Assembly (NCBI RefSeq): GCF_900110765.1 | Contig: NZ_FOEO01000053.1 | Coordinates: 1 to 32,714, forward strand | Source: Pseudomonas sp. NFACC02 | GTDB lineage: Bacteria; Pseudomonadota; Gammaproteobacteria; Pseudomonadales; Pseudomonadaceae | DNA: 32,714 nt | Direction: 5' to 3' | Part shown: positions 13,893 to 22,142 of the stretch, piece by piece | How the letters are laid out: every line of letters begins with the position of its first letter | How positions within the stretch are numbered: position 1 is the first letter of the stretch | Notes under the pieces: model-generated | The model's database searches: none | The model's input: only the letters and a program-made list of their open reading frames with translations | Told to the model about the DNA's origin: nothing | Made by a program: the position numbers and the translations under genes

Positions 13893-13903
13893 TTCAGAGT
13901 CAA
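13876..13903 (-). promoter_or_regulatory. Predicted sigma-70 promoter of the ATPase gene
   Basis: On the minus strand TTGACT (13898-13903) is followed after 16 nt by TATACT (13876-13881). The -35 box overlaps the stop codon of cdhR. The half-sites at 13857-13892 cover the spacer and the region downstream of the -10, as expected for repression. Confidence 0.5.
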
Positions 13904-14859
13904 ACGACCTTCGGCTCCCGTGCGACCCGCCCGCGATCCTCCCTTGGGCACACCACAAACCGCGCTTTATAGCTGCGGGTGAAATACGACGGCGACTCAA
14001 ACCCGCAGGCAATGCTGACCTCCAGTACGCTCATGTCGCTCTGGCGCAACAGCTGACGGGCCTTTTCTAACCGCAGGCCGAGGTAAAAGTTGCTCGGCGT
14101 GTCATTCAGGTGCAGGCGAAACAGGCGCTCCAGCTGACGACGGGTGACCTGAATGCCGTCGGCCAGTTCGAGGGTGCTGAGGGGCGGTTCGGTGTGCTGC
14201 TCCATGACACCAATCACCTGCACCAGCTTCTTGTTGTTGATGCCATAACGCGTGGCGATCTGCATGCGCTGGTGGTCTTTACGCTGGCGAATACGGCCGA
14301 GCACGAACTGTTCGGACACCTTGATCGCCAGATCCGGCCCGTGTGATTGCCCGATCAGGTCGAGCATCAGGTCGATGGACGCTGTACCGCCTGCCGATGA
14401 GATACGACGGCGGTCGATTTCGAACAGCTCCTGGGTCGCCTGCAGTTTTGGGTAGGTTTCCTTGAAGGCATCCAGCGCTTCCCAATGCAGGGTCAGACGA
14501 TAGCCTTCCAGCAATCCTGCTTCGGCCAGCACAAAGCTGCCGGTGTCGATCGCGCCCAGGGTGACCCCCTCCAGATCGAGTCGACGCAGCCAGTGTTCCA
14601 GTGTCGAGGTGTACGACTTCAGCGGGTCGACACTGCCCATCACCCACAGCGTTGCGCCTTTTTTCAACGGCTCCAGCGTCGCGTCGGCGTTGACGGACAT
14701 GCCGTTGCTGGCAATCACCGGCCCGCCGTCGATGCTCAGGATGTGCCAGCGGTACAGCTCGCCCCCAAAACGATTGGCCACGCGCAACGGCTCCAGCGCC
14801 GAAACGAAGCCCATCATGGAAAAGCCGGGAATGAGCAGAAAGTAGAAATCCTGGGACAT
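13900..14859 (-). CDS. cdhR: Carnitine catabolism regulator CdhR (GlxA/AraC family)
   Basis: A 319-residue regulator. The N-terminal DJ-1/PfpI amidotransferase-like domain (MSQDFYFLLIPGFSMMGFVS ... L-G-A-I-D-T-G-S-F-V-L-A-E-A-G-L-L) lacks the catalytic cysteine, as is usual for this family. The C-terminal AraC domain has two helix-turn-helix units (L-E-L-A-D-G-I-Q-V-T-R-R-Q-L-E-R-L-F and V-S-I-A-C-G-F-E-S-P-S-Y-F-T-R-S-Y). It is divergent from cdhC-cdhA-cdhB, and P. aeruginosa CdhR activates that operon in response to carnitine. I chose the ATG at 14857-14859, which has AAGGAA 10 nt upstream; an upstream GTG would add eight residues. Confidence 0.9.
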   Translation of the reverse strand: MSQDFYFLLIPGFSMMGFVSALEPLRVANRFGGELYRWHILSIDGGPVIASNGMSVNADATLEPLKKGATLWVMGSVDPLKSYTSTLEHWLRRLDLEGVTLGAIDTGSFVLAEAGLLEGYRLTLHWEALDAFKETYPKLQATQELFEIDRRRISSAGGTASIDLMLDLIGQSHGPDLAIKVSEQFVLGRIRQRKDHQRMQIATRYGINNKKLVQVIGVMEQHTEPPLSTLELADGIQVTRRQLERLFRLHLNDTPSNFYLGLRLEKARQLLRQSDMSVLEVSIACGFESPSYFTRSYKARFVVCPREDRGRVAREPKVV

Positions 14860-14892
14860 CGTCGAGAAATTCCTTGAGGGCACCGCTGACCT

Positions 14893-14981
14893 TGTAGGAG
14901 CGCGCTTGCCCGCGATTGCGGTATGTCATTCACGCAGATGTCGATTGACACACCGCAATCGCGGGCAAGCGCGCTCCTACA
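14893..14981. repeat. REPIN in the cdhR-cdhC divergent promoter region
   Basis: Perfect 30-bp inverted arms at 14893-14922 and 14952-14981, beginning TGTAGGAGCGCGCTTGCCCG. It lies 34 bp upstream of the cdhR start, between cdhR and the cdh operon. The remaining 194 nt to cdhC (14982-15175) must carry the operon promoter and CdhR site; I could not single out an operator there. Confidence 0.93.
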
Positions 14982-15175
14982 TGAAACTGAGTTCACAGAC
15001 TGCTAACCAAATACACCCGTTCCCGAAGTCCGGCAACTGCACAGGTCGCTACCGTGCAAGAGCCTGTCGCCGCTGTGCGTTTGGAGGCGCCTTGGCCTGC
15101 GTAGCTTTGCACCTCAAAAGCGGGTGACAAAAGCCCGCGTCATACACACGACCTGGCCTGCAAGGAACCTCTCTC

Positions 15176-16063
15176 ATGAATCACGACGTCATCATCACCT
15201 GCGCACTCACCGGTGCTGGCGATACGACCGGGAAAAGCCATCTGGTCCCGATCACCCCGAAACAAATCGCCGCCGCTGCGGTTGAGGCCGCAAAAGCAGG
15301 TGCGACCGTCGTGCACTGTCATGTACGTGATCCACAAACCGGCAAGTTCAGCCGTGACGTCGAGCTGTACCGCGAAACCATGGACCGTATCCGTGAGGCG
15401 GACATCGACATCATCGTTAACCTGACCGCTGGCATGGGCGGAGACCTGGAAATCGGCCCGGGTGAACGTCCTACCGATTTCGGTCCGAACACTGATCTGG
15501 TGGGCCCGTTGACCCGCCTGGCGCATGTCGAGGCACTGCTGCCGGAAATCTGCACGCTGGATTGCGGCACGCTCAATTTCGGCGACGGCGACACCATTTA
15601 TGTCTCCACCCCTGCGCAGCTGCGTGCGGGCGCCAAACGCATTCAGGAACTGGGCGTGAAAGCGGAGCTTGAAATCTTCGACACTGGTCATCTCTGGTTC
15701 GCCAAACAGATGATGAAAGAAGGCCTGCTGGACAACCCGCTGTTCCAGCTGTGCCTGGGCATTCCGTGGGGCGCGCCTGCCGACACCACCACCATGAAAG
15801 CGATGGTCGACAATCTGCCAGCCGACGTGGTCTGGGCCGGTTTCGGCATCGGCCGCATGCAGATGCCGATGGCAGCCCAAGCGGTGCTGCTGGGTGGCAA
15901 CGTGCGGGTCGGGCTGGAAGACAACATCTGGCTCGACAAGGGCGTGTTGGCGAGCAACGGCGCACTGGTCGAACGTGCCAGCGAAATCCTCAGCCGCATG
16001 GGCGCCCGGGTCATGACCCCCGCCGAAGGCCGCGTGAAGATGGGCCTTAAAAAGCGTTTCTGA
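15176..16063 (+). CDS. cdhC: 3-dehydrocarnitine cleavage enzyme (BKACE family)
   Basis: A 295-residue beta-keto acid cleavage enzyme of the zinc TIM-barrel BKACE family. Zinc-binding H-C-H (His47, His49 in V-V-H-C-H-V-R-D) is present, with the family segments N-L-T-A-G-M-G-G, L-D-C-G-T-L-N-F-G and G-N-V-R-V-G-L-E-D-N near the C-terminus. In carnitine breakdown it converts 3-dehydrocarnitine plus acetyl-CoA to betainyl-CoA plus acetoacetate (known for the cdh locus). It is the first gene of the plus-strand operon, with AAGGAA upstream of the ATG. Confidence 0.92.
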   Translation: MNHDVIITCALTGAGDTTGKSHLVPITPKQIAAAAVEAAKAGATVVHCHVRDPQTGKFSRDVELYRETMDRIREADIDIIVNLTAGMGGDLEIGPGERPTDFGPNTDLVGPLTRLAHVEALLPEICTLDCGTLNFGDGDTIYVSTPAQLRAGAKRIQELGVKAELEIFDTGHLWFAKQMMKEGLLDNPLFQLCLGIPWGAPADTTTMKAMVDNLPADVVWAGFGIGRMQMPMAAQAVLLGGNVRVGLEDNIWLDKGVLASNGALVERASEILSRMGARVMTPAEGRVKMGLKKRF

Positions 16064-16083
16064 TCCAGCCTCACCTGATCATC

Positions 16084-16113
16084 CTGTGGGAGCGAATTCA
16101 TTCGCTCCCACAG
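16084..16113. repeat. Single REP hairpin between cdhC and cdhA
   Basis: A perfect 13-bp stem (ctgtgggagcgaa and its complement) around a 4-nt loop at 16097-16100. No T run follows, so it is more likely a REP or mRNA-stability hairpin than a terminator. Confidence 0.8.
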
Positions 16114-16153
16114 TTGACCGCATCGACCACAGGATTCTATTCAGGACATCACC

Positions 16154-17119
16154 ATGACCTTCATCACCCACATCAAAACCTTCGCCGCACTCGGTAGCGG
16201 TGTCATCGGCAGTGGCTGGGTGGCTCGCGCGCTCGCCCATGGCCTGGACGTTGTCGCATGGGACCCGGCGCCGGGCGCCGAAGCCGCATTGCGCAAGCGC
16301 GTCGCCAATGCCTGGCCTGCGCTGGAACAGAAAGGCCTGGCCGCCGGTGCTTCGCAGGACCGTTTGCGCTTTGTCACCACTGTCGAAGAATGCGTGCGAG
16401 ACGCTGACTTCATTCAAGAGAGTGCCCCGGAGCGTCTCGATCTCAAGCTGGATCTGCACAGCAAGATCAGCGCGGCCGCCAAACCCGACGCCATCATCGG
16501 CTCCAGCACCTCGGGCCTGCTGCCTTCCGAGTTCTACGAAAGCGCTACCCACCCTGAACGTTGCGTGGTCGGACACCCCTTCAACCCGGTTTACCTGCTG
16601 CCATTGGTCGAAGTCGTTGGTGGCAAGAACACGGCGCCGGAAGCGGTTCAGGCTGCGATCAAGGTTTACGAATCGCTGGGCATGCGCCCCCTGCATGTGC
16701 GCAAAGAGGTCCCGGGGTTTATTGCCGACCGACTGCTGGAAGCGCTGTGGCGTGAAGCCTTGCACCTGGTTAACGATGGCGTGGCCACGACGGGTGAAAT
16801 CGACGATGCCATTCGTTTTGGTGCCGGCCTTCGCTGGTCGTTCATGGGCACTTTCCTGACGTACACGCTGGCGGGTGGCGATGCAGGCATGCGTCACTTC
16901 ATGGCTCAGTTCGGCCCGGCGCTGCAGTTGCCATGGACCTATCTGCCAGCGCCAGAGCTGACCGACAAGCTGATCGACGATGTGGTCGACGGCACGAGCG
17001 AACAGCTCGGAACACACAGCATCTCGGCGCTTGAACGCTATCGCGATGATTGCCTGCTGGCGGTACTCGAGGCGGTCAAGACCACGAAGGCCAAGCACGG
17101 GATGGCGTTCAGCGACTGA
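16154..17119 (+). CDS. cdhA: L-carnitine dehydrogenase
   Basis: A 321-residue NAD-dependent enzyme of the 3-hydroxyacyl-CoA dehydrogenase fold that oxidises L-carnitine to 3-dehydrocarnitine. The Rossmann motif G-S-G-V-I-G is at 14-19, I-Q-E-S-A-P-E-R at about 87-94, S-S-T-S-G near 117-121, and the catalytic-type G-H-P-F-N-P-V-Y-L-L-P-L-V-E-V-V with His141. The C-terminal domain has the carnitine-dehydrogenase-like G-A-G-L-R-W-S-F-M-G. The length fits the family. It follows cdhC and precedes the thioesterase, as in P. aeruginosa. Confidence 0.94.
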   Translation: MTFITHIKTFAALGSGVIGSGWVARALAHGLDVVAWDPAPGAEAALRKRVANAWPALEQKGLAAGASQDRLRFVTTVEECVRDADFIQESAPERLDLKLDLHSKISAAAKPDAIIGSSTSGLLPSEFYESATHPERCVVGHPFNPVYLLPLVEVVGGKNTAPEAVQAAIKVYESLGMRPLHVRKEVPGFIADRLLEALWREALHLVNDGVATTGEIDDAIRFGAGLRWSFMGTFLTYTLAGGDAGMRHFMAQFGPALQLPWTYLPAPELTDKLIDDVVDGTSEQLGTHSISALERYRDDCLLAVLEAVKTTKAKHGMAFSD

Positions 17120-17138
17120 CAGCGCACGAATTACTCCT

Positions 17139-17245
17139 GATCGTTCCACACGCTCCGCGTGGGAATGCAGCCATGGGCGCTCCGCGCCCCAAAAATGACG
17201 CAGAGCGTCAACCGATGCGTGCCCACGCTGAGCGTGGGTACGATC
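17139..17245. repeat. REPIN (CGTTCCCACGCTC type) between cdhA and cdhB
   Basis: Same design as the element at 6042-6150 but more diverged: GATCGTTCCACACGCTCCGC on the left and GAGCGTGGGTACGATC on the right, with an inner cgctccgcg/gcagagcg pair. It separates two genes of one operon. Confidence 0.85.
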
Positions 17246-17269
17246 ATGTTTTAGTAACAGGACACTTCC

Positions 17270-17743
17270 ATGCCTGCTCTTGTCACCTACAAAACCCCCA
17301 TCCTCGCGGACTGGGTCGACTACAACGGCCATCTTCGCGATGCGTTCTACTTGTTGATTTTCAGTTACGCGACCGATGCGTTCATGGACCGCATCGGTCT
17401 GGCGAGCGATGACCGAGACGCCAGCGGCCATTCGCTGTTCACCCTGGAGGCCCACATCAACTACCTTCACGAAGTGAAACTCGGCGAAGACGTTGAGGTG
17501 CGTACGCAAATCGTCGCCCATGACCGCAAGCGCGTTCAGCTTTACCACAGCCTGTACAAGGCCGGTGGCGATGAAGAACTGGCTGCCAGCGATCAGATGC
17601 TGTTACACGTCGATCTCGCCGCTGGCCCCAAATCAGCCCCATTCAGTGAGCAATCGCTGGAAGCCCTGCGTCTGCTCACAGAAGCGCAACATGACCAACC
17701 GGCTCCCGCCTACGTCGGTCGCGTCATCGGCCTGCCCAAGTGA
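17270..17743 (+). CDS. cdhB: Betainyl-CoA thioesterase of carnitine catabolism
   Basis: A 157-residue hotdog-fold acyl-CoA thioesterase. The active-site region D-W-V-D-Y-N-G-H-L-R-D (14-24) is the 4HBT motif with Asp and N-G-H. It would release glycine betaine from betainyl-CoA and so link carnitine breakdown to betaine and dimethylglycine oxidation. It is the last gene of the cdh operon, followed by a REP hairpin and a bidirectional terminator. Confidence 0.9.
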   Translation: MPALVTYKTPILADWVDYNGHLRDAFYLLIFSYATDAFMDRIGLASDDRDASGHSLFTLEAHINYLHEVKLGEDVEVRTQIVAHDRKRVQLYHSLYKAGGDEELAASDQMLLHVDLAAGPKSAPFSEQSLEALRLLTEAQHDQPAPAYVGRVIGLPK

Positions 17744-17751
17744 TGAACCTA

Positions 17752-17783
17752 CTGTAGGAGCGCGGCTTGTCCCGCGCCTACAG
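17752..17783. repeat. REP hairpin downstream of cdhB
   Basis: CTGTAGGAGCGCGGC and a complementary GCGCCTACAG surround TTGTCCC; it belongs to the same CTGTAGGAGCG family as the elements at 14893 and 21988. Confidence 0.75.
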
Positions 17784-17808
17784 GAATATGCTGACAACGG
17801 GCACAAAA

Positions 17809-17830
17809 AAGCCCGCATCGCTGCGGGCTT
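17809..17830. terminator. Bidirectional terminator between cdhB and fba
   Basis: Stem aagcccgca (17809-17817) and tgcgggctt (17822-17830) around a TCGC loop, with A residues on the left and T-rich sequence on the right. It can terminate both the cdh operon and the convergent fba transcript. Confidence 0.85.
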
Positions 17831-17860
17831 CTTCTATCGGGCAATCTGATCAAACACTGA

Positions 17861-18925
17861 TCAGTTGACCTTGGCGTTCAACTCGCCTTTGGCGTAACGC
17901 TCGAACATCTTCTCCAGCGAGATCGGTTTGATCTTGGAGGCGTTGCCGGCGGTGCCGAAGGCTTCGTAACGGGCGATGCAGACGTCGCGCATGGCCGATA
18001 CGGTTTTCGCCAGGTATTTACGTGGGTCGAACTCGCTCGGGTTCTTCGCCATGAACTCACGGATAGCGCCGGTGGACGCCAGACGCAGGTCGGTGTCGAT
18101 ATTGACCTTGCGCACGCCGTGCTTGATGCCTTCAACGATTTCTTCGACCGGCACACCGTAGGTTTCTTTGATGTCACCGCCGTACTCGTTGATGATCTTC
18201 AGCCACTCCTGAGGAACGGAAGAAGAACCGTGCATCACCAGGTGAGTGTTAGGGATGCGCTTGTGGATCTCTTTAATGCGCTCGATCGCAAGGATGTCGC
18301 CAGTCGGCGGCTTGGTGAACTTGTACGCACCGTGGCTGGTGCCGATGGCGATGGCCAGAGCATCGACCTGAGTCTTCTTCACGAAGTCAGCGGCTTCTTC
18401 CGGATCGGTCAGCATCTGACTGTGATCCAGCTGACCTTCAGCACCGACGCCGTCTTCTTCACCGGCCATACCGGTTTCCAGCGAACCCAGAACGCCCAGC
18501 TCACCTTCTACCGAAACGCCACACGCGTGTGCCATGGCAACGGTTTCCTGAGTAACGCGCACGTTGTACTCGTAGTCCGCCGGGCTCTTGCCGTCTTCGC
18601 GCAGCGAACCGTCCATCATCACCGAGCTGAAGCCCAGTTGAATCGAACGTTGGCAAATGGCAGGGCTGGTGCCGTGGTCCTGGTGCATGACCACCGGGAT
18701 GTGCGGGAATTCTTCAATTGCGGCCAGAATCAGGTGACGCAGGAAAGGCGCACCGGCGTATTTACGTGCACCGGCCGACGCCTGAACGATCACCGGGGAA
18801 TCGGTCTTGTCGGCCGCTTCCATAATGGCGCGCATCTGTTCCAGGTTGTTCACGTTGAATGCAGGAACGCCATAGCCGAATTCGGCGGCGTGGTCCAACA
18901 TCTGGCGCATGCTGATAAGTGCCAT
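17861..18925 (-). CDS. fba: Fructose-bisphosphate aldolase, class II
   Basis: A 354-residue class II (zinc) aldolase interconverting fructose 1,6-bisphosphate with glyceraldehyde 3-phosphate and dihydroxyacetone phosphate. The metal and catalytic segment is H-Q-D-H-G at 81-85. Also present are E-G-E-L-G, A-I-A-I-G-T-S-H-G, H-G-S-S-S-V-P and the phosphate-binding K-V-N-I-D-T-D. I chose the start MALISMRQ, preceded by GGGAGAG; a longer in-frame opening adds 21 non-conserved residues. Last gene of the tkt-epd-pgk-fba block. Confidence 0.96.
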   Translation of the reverse strand: MALISMRQMLDHAAEFGYGVPAFNVNNLEQMRAIMEAADKTDSPVIVQASAGARKYAGAPFLRHLILAAIEEFPHIPVVMHQDHGTSPAICQRSIQLGFSSVMMDGSLREDGKSPADYEYNVRVTQETVAMAHACGVSVEGELGVLGSLETGMAGEEDGVGAEGQLDHSQMLTDPEEAADFVKKTQVDALAIAIGTSHGAYKFTKPPTGDILAIERIKEIHKRIPNTHLVMHGSSSVPQEWLKIINEYGGDIKETYGVPVEEIVEGIKHGVRKVNIDTDLRLASTGAIREFMAKNPSEFDPRKYLAKTVSAMRDVCIARYEAFGTAGNASKIKPISLEKMFERYAKGELNAKVN

Positions 18926-18988
18926 TGTCTGTCTCTCTCCCGGTAGGGTCGTTAATCGTGCGTGCCTGCCGTATCGGCGGCTATTCAA

Positions 18989-18994
18989 ATTATA
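18989..18994 (-). promoter_or_regulatory. Possible -10 element of fba
   Basis: TATAAT on the minus strand lies 64 nt upstream of the fba start in an otherwise GC-rich leader. No good -35 box is seen 16-18 nt away, so this is only a candidate. Confidence 0.3.
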
Positions 18995-19049
18995 GGGGCG
19001 TAATGCGTGATCACCGCCCGGTGTTGCATCGGTCGATGCCGCCTAACCC

Positions 19050-19373
19050 TCAAGGGGCCTTGCAGCCACGACCGATCAAATCGTTGGTAGCGTCCCAGTA
19101 AACCAAGCCCTCGCTGCCCTTGTTGTCGAACGCCAGTACACCGTTGCTGTACAGCGTGCCGGAAGCACCGGGCGCCGCTTGCAGACGGAAGACCTGCTCG
19201 CTCTGATTCAAGCGCACATCGACCTCTTTTTTCGCTGGATCCGCATACCGCCAGTAAATCTCCGCTTTGCTGTCACAGACCCAATGGGTCCAGCCGGCAA
19301 CCGGTTCAGAAGCCTTCATGCTGGCGCACCCGCCCAGCAGCATCAGTGTCGCAAGGGCAATCAAGCCTTTCAT
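19050..19373 (-). CDS. MliC-like lysozyme inhibitor lipoprotein
   Basis: A 107-residue lipoprotein with lipobox L-L-G-G-C near residues 12-16. The mature domain (W-V-C-D-S-K-A-E-I-Y-W-R-Y ... Q-A-A-P-G-A-S-G-T-L-Y-S-N ... L-V-Y-W-D-A-T) matches the MliC/PliC family of C-type lysozyme inhibitors: W-x-C start, S-G-x-x-Y centre and final cysteine. I chose the ATG at 19371-19373, with AGGAG 5 nt upstream. It lies between pgk and fba but has nothing to do with glycolysis. Confidence 0.8.
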   Translation of the reverse strand: MKGLIALATLMLLGGCASMKASEPVAGWTHWVCDSKAEIYWRYADPAKKEVDVRLNQSEQVFRLQAAPGASGTLYSNGVLAFDNKGSEGLVYWDATNDLIGRGCKAP

Positions 19374-19472
19374 TACCACTCCTGGATCCCCTGCGAAGCG
19401 TGACGCGTGTCCATGGCTTCGATGCCCAGGGGCAGTTCTGTTTCGATGTTCCGGTTCGCCGTCAGTTCAGAT

Positions 19473-19697
19473 TCAGCGACAGGCTACCGGCCCGACTGCG
19501 GGCATGAAATCGTATTTTTCCCAGACTTCAGGACCGCCGCGCTTGTAAACGATCGGTACGGTTTCAGCCTGCCAGCCCGCCTGGTAGCAGCTGACCTGAA
19601 GCAGTTCAGGCGCCGTGTCCGACGTCTGCGCCTCAGGCTCGCTCGCACAGCCGACCAGCAAACCCGCCATGATTAACAGCGGTAATGGCTTGACCAT
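19473..19697 (-). CDS. Short lipoprotein of unknown function
   Basis: A 74-residue protein (MVKPLPLLIMAGLLVGCASE) with a clear lipobox L-V-G-C and Shine-Dalgarno AAGGGGAG 4 nt before the ATG. The mature part has two cysteines (S-C-Y-Q and V-A-C-R), likely a disulfide pair. It starts 28 nt after pgk and is probably cotranscribed. In P. aeruginosa small hypothetical genes occupy the same pgk-fba gap. The longer overlapping frame starting near 19931 is out of frame inside pgk and not credible. Confidence 0.72.
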   Translation of the reverse strand: MVKPLPLLIMAGLLVGCASEPEAQTSDTAPELLQVSCYQAGWQAETVPIVYKRGGPEVWEKYDFMPAVGPVACR

Positions 19698-19725
19698 CGC
19701 ACTCCCCTTCACCCCGACCTGACAC

Positions 19726-20889
19726 TCAGGCCTTGGCGCGTTGTTCCAGAACTTCCACGGCAGGCAGCACCTTGCCCTCGACGAACTCGAGGAACGCACC
19801 GCCGCCTGTGGAAATGTAGGAGATTTTCTCGCCCACACCGTATTTGTCGATTGCAGCCAGGGTGTCGCCACCACCGGCAATGGAGAATGCCGGACTTTCA
19901 GCAATGGCCTCGGCCAGCACTTTGGTGCCATTGCCGAACTGATCGAACTCGAACACCCCGACCGGGCCGTTCCACAGAATAGTCTTGGAAGATTTCAACA
20001 ATTCGGCGAAATGCGCCGCCGTTTTCGGGCCAATGTCCAGAATCATGTCGTCATCGGCGACGTCAGCAATCAGCTTGACGGTGGCTTCTGCATCTTCGGC
20101 GAATTTCTTGGCGACCACCACGTCGACCGGCAACGGAACGCTGACCTTCGCGGCAATGGCGCGAGCCGTGTCCAGCAGGTCGGGTTCATACAGCGACTTG
20201 CCCACCGGATGGCCGGCCGCGGCCAGGAAGGTGTTGGCGATACCGCCACCGACGATCAGCTGATCGCAGATCTGGCTCAGGCTGTTCAGCACGTCCAGTT
20301 TGGTGGAAACCTTGGAGCCGGCAACGATAGCGGCCATTGGTTTGGCCGGTTTGCCCAGGGCTTTGCCCAGCGCATCCAGCTCGGCAGCCAGCAATGGACC
20401 CGCAGCGGCGACCTTGGCGAATTTAGCAACGCCGTGCGTCGACCCCTCAGCGCGGTGAGCGGTACCGAACGCATCCATTACGAACACGTCGCACAGGGCG
20501 GCGTACTTTTGCGCCAGCTCGTCGGCGTTCTTTTTCTCGCCCTTGTTGAAGCGCACATTTTCAAACAGGACGATATCGCCTGCCTTCACGTCGACGCCAT
20601 CCAGGTATTCGGCTACCAGTGGCACGTCACGACCCAGCGCCTTGCTCAGGTACTCGGCGACCGGCTTGAGGCTGTTCTCGGCAGAAAACTCACCCTCGGT
20701 CGGACGACCCAGGTGCGAGCAAACCATGACGGCGGCGCCCTTTTCCAGCGCCAGCTTGATGGTCGGCAGCGAAGCAAGAATACGTGCGTCGCTGGTGACG
20801 ACCCCGTCCTTGACCGGGACGTTGAGGTCTTCGCGGATCAGTACACGCTTACCTTGCAGATCGAGGTCGGTCATCTTCAACACGGTCAT
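19726..20889 (-). CDS. pgk: Phosphoglycerate kinase
   Basis: A 387-residue monomeric kinase transferring phosphate between 1,3-bisphosphoglycerate and ADP. The N-terminal substrate loop R-E-D-L-N-V-P is at about 19-25, then C-S-H-L-G-R-P, E-N-V-R-F-N-K-G-E-K-K-N, D-A-F-G-T-A-H-R, the ATP-site lysine segment A-G-S-K-V-S-T-K, and G-G-G-D-T-L-A-A near the end. Length is typical. It begins 17 nt after epd. Confidence 0.97.
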   Translation of the reverse strand: MTVLKMTDLDLQGKRVLIREDLNVPVKDGVVTSDARILASLPTIKLALEKGAAVMVCSHLGRPTEGEFSAENSLKPVAEYLSKALGRDVPLVAEYLDGVDVKAGDIVLFENVRFNKGEKKNADELAQKYAALCDVFVMDAFGTAHRAEGSTHGVAKFAKVAAAGPLLAAELDALGKALGKPAKPMAAIVAGSKVSTKLDVLNSLSQICDQLIVGGGIANTFLAAAGHPVGKSLYEPDLLDTARAIAAKVSVPLPVDVVVAKKFAEDAEATVKLIADVADDDMILDIGPKTAAHFAELLKSSKTILWNGPVGVFEFDQFGNGTKVLAEAIAESPAFSIAGGGDTLAAIDKYGVGEKISYISTGGGAFLEFVEGKVLPAVEVLEQRAKA

Positions 20890-20906
20890 GAGGCGTTCCC
20901 TGTTTA

Positions 20907-21956
20907 TTACTGTTGTTTATGGATGCTGTGCAAATAGTGATCGGCGACATCCAGCATTCGATTGGCAAAGCCCCATTCGTTGTCGAACCAGGCCAGCACA
21001 TTGACCAGCCGCGGACCGGAAACCCGGGTCTGGCTGGCATCGATGATGGCCGAATGAGGGTCATGGTTGAAATCACAGCTGGCGTGCGGCAACTCGGTAT
21101 ATGCCAGCAAACCTTTGAGCGGGCCGCGGGTAGCGGCCTCGCGCAAGATGCGGTTGATTTCAAGCGCATCGGTATCACGTGCGACCTGCATCGTGATATC
21201 CAGGCAAGACACATTCACCGTCGGCACCCGAACTGCTTTGGCCTGAATTCGGCCGGCAAGTTCCGGAAGCAGGCGCTCGATACCGCGCGCCAGACCAGTG
21301 GACACCGGAATGATCGACTGGAACGCCGAACGTGTGCGACGCAGGTCTTCATGATGATAGGCGTCAATCACCGGTTGGTCGTTCATCGCCGAGTGAATCG
21401 TGGTGATGGTGACGTATTCCAGGCCCAGCTCGCGGTTCAGCAGATCCAGCAACGGCACACTGCAGTTGGTCGTGCAGGACGCCGCAGACACCAGCAACTC
21501 TTCACCCGTCAGGTTTTGCTGGTTGATGCCGTAAACGATGGTCGCGTCGACATCCGCCTCGCTGGCCATCGGCTGAGAAAACAGCACCCGTGGCGCGCGG
21601 GCCGCGAGAAAGCGCTCGGCATCGGCGCGGGTGTTGTAGACACCCGAGCACTCAAGCACCAGATCAACGTCCAGTTCGTGCCAGTCAATGCCTTCCGGCG
21701 TCGCGCTGCGAAACACTTTGATGACGTGATCGTTGATGTGCAGAAAATCGCCTTCGACCCGCACGTCGCCGGGAAACCGGCCGTGTGTGGAGTCAAAGCG
21801 CGTCAGGTATTCGAGACTGGCCATGTCGGCCAGATCGTTGATCGCCACCACCTCAAAGCCTGCCTTCGCACCTCGCTCGCACAGCGCGCGCAGCACACAG
21901 CGGCCGATCCGACCGTAACCATTGAGGGCGACTTTATAAGGGCGTGGCTGAGGCAT
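20907..21956 (-). CDS. epd: Erythrose-4-phosphate dehydrogenase
   Basis: A 349-residue GAPDH-family enzyme. G-Y-G-R-I-G-R (13-19) binds NAD, and the catalytic cysteine is Cys161 in S-A-A-S-C-T-T-N-C. Oxidation of erythrose 4-phosphate feeds pyridoxal phosphate synthesis. I favour Epd over GAPDH from its place between tkt and pgk and from the sequence around the active site. The start MPQPRPYK gives a normal N-terminus; an upstream frame would read through the REPIN. Some annotators would call it type I GAPDH. Confidence 0.88.
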   Translation of the reverse strand: MPQPRPYKVALNGYGRIGRCVLRALCERGAKAGFEVVAINDLADMASLEYLTRFDSTHGRFPGDVRVEGDFLHINDHVIKVFRSATPEGIDWHELDVDLVLECSGVYNTRADAERFLAARAPRVLFSQPMASEADVDATIVYGINQQNLTGEELLVSAASCTTNCSVPLLDLLNRELGLEYVTITTIHSAMNDQPVIDAYHHEDLRRTRSAFQSIIPVSTGLARGIERLLPELAGRIQAKAVRVPTVNVSCLDITMQVARDTDALEINRILREAATRGPLKGLLAYTELPHASCDFNHDPHSAIIDASQTRVSGPRLVNVLAWFDNEWGFANRMLDVADHYLHSIHKQQ

Positions 21957-21987
21957 GGGGTTCTCGGTTTTGAATGACACAAAGAAC

Positions 21988-22126
21988 CTGTAGGAGCGAG
22001 GCTTGTCCCGCGATCTGCCGGGAACCGGCAGCAAACCCGGCGAATGCGGTGTGTCAGGCACAACCCGGGTCGCATGATGTTGCTGCCACTTCGTGGCAGA
22101 TCGCGGGACAAGCCTCGCTCCTACAG
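21988..22126. repeat. REPIN between tkt and epd
   Basis: Perfect 32-bp inverted arms (21988-22019 and 22095-22126), starting CTGTAGGAGCGAGGCTTG. It fills most of the tkt-epd gap and ends 31 bp before the epd start. The right arm recurs with one mismatch at 32015-32046. Confidence 0.93.
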
Positions 22127-22142
22127 AGAGAGCGCAGGCTGC

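Noticed and set aside
16084..16113. Rho-independent terminator between cdhC and cdhA
   Set aside because: The stem is good but no T run follows and cdhA continues the same operon; it belongs to the REP family.
16079..17548. 489-codon minus-strand ORF opposite cdhA
   Set aside because: It crosses a REP hairpin, cdhA, a REPIN and part of cdhB; no domain, so a shadow.
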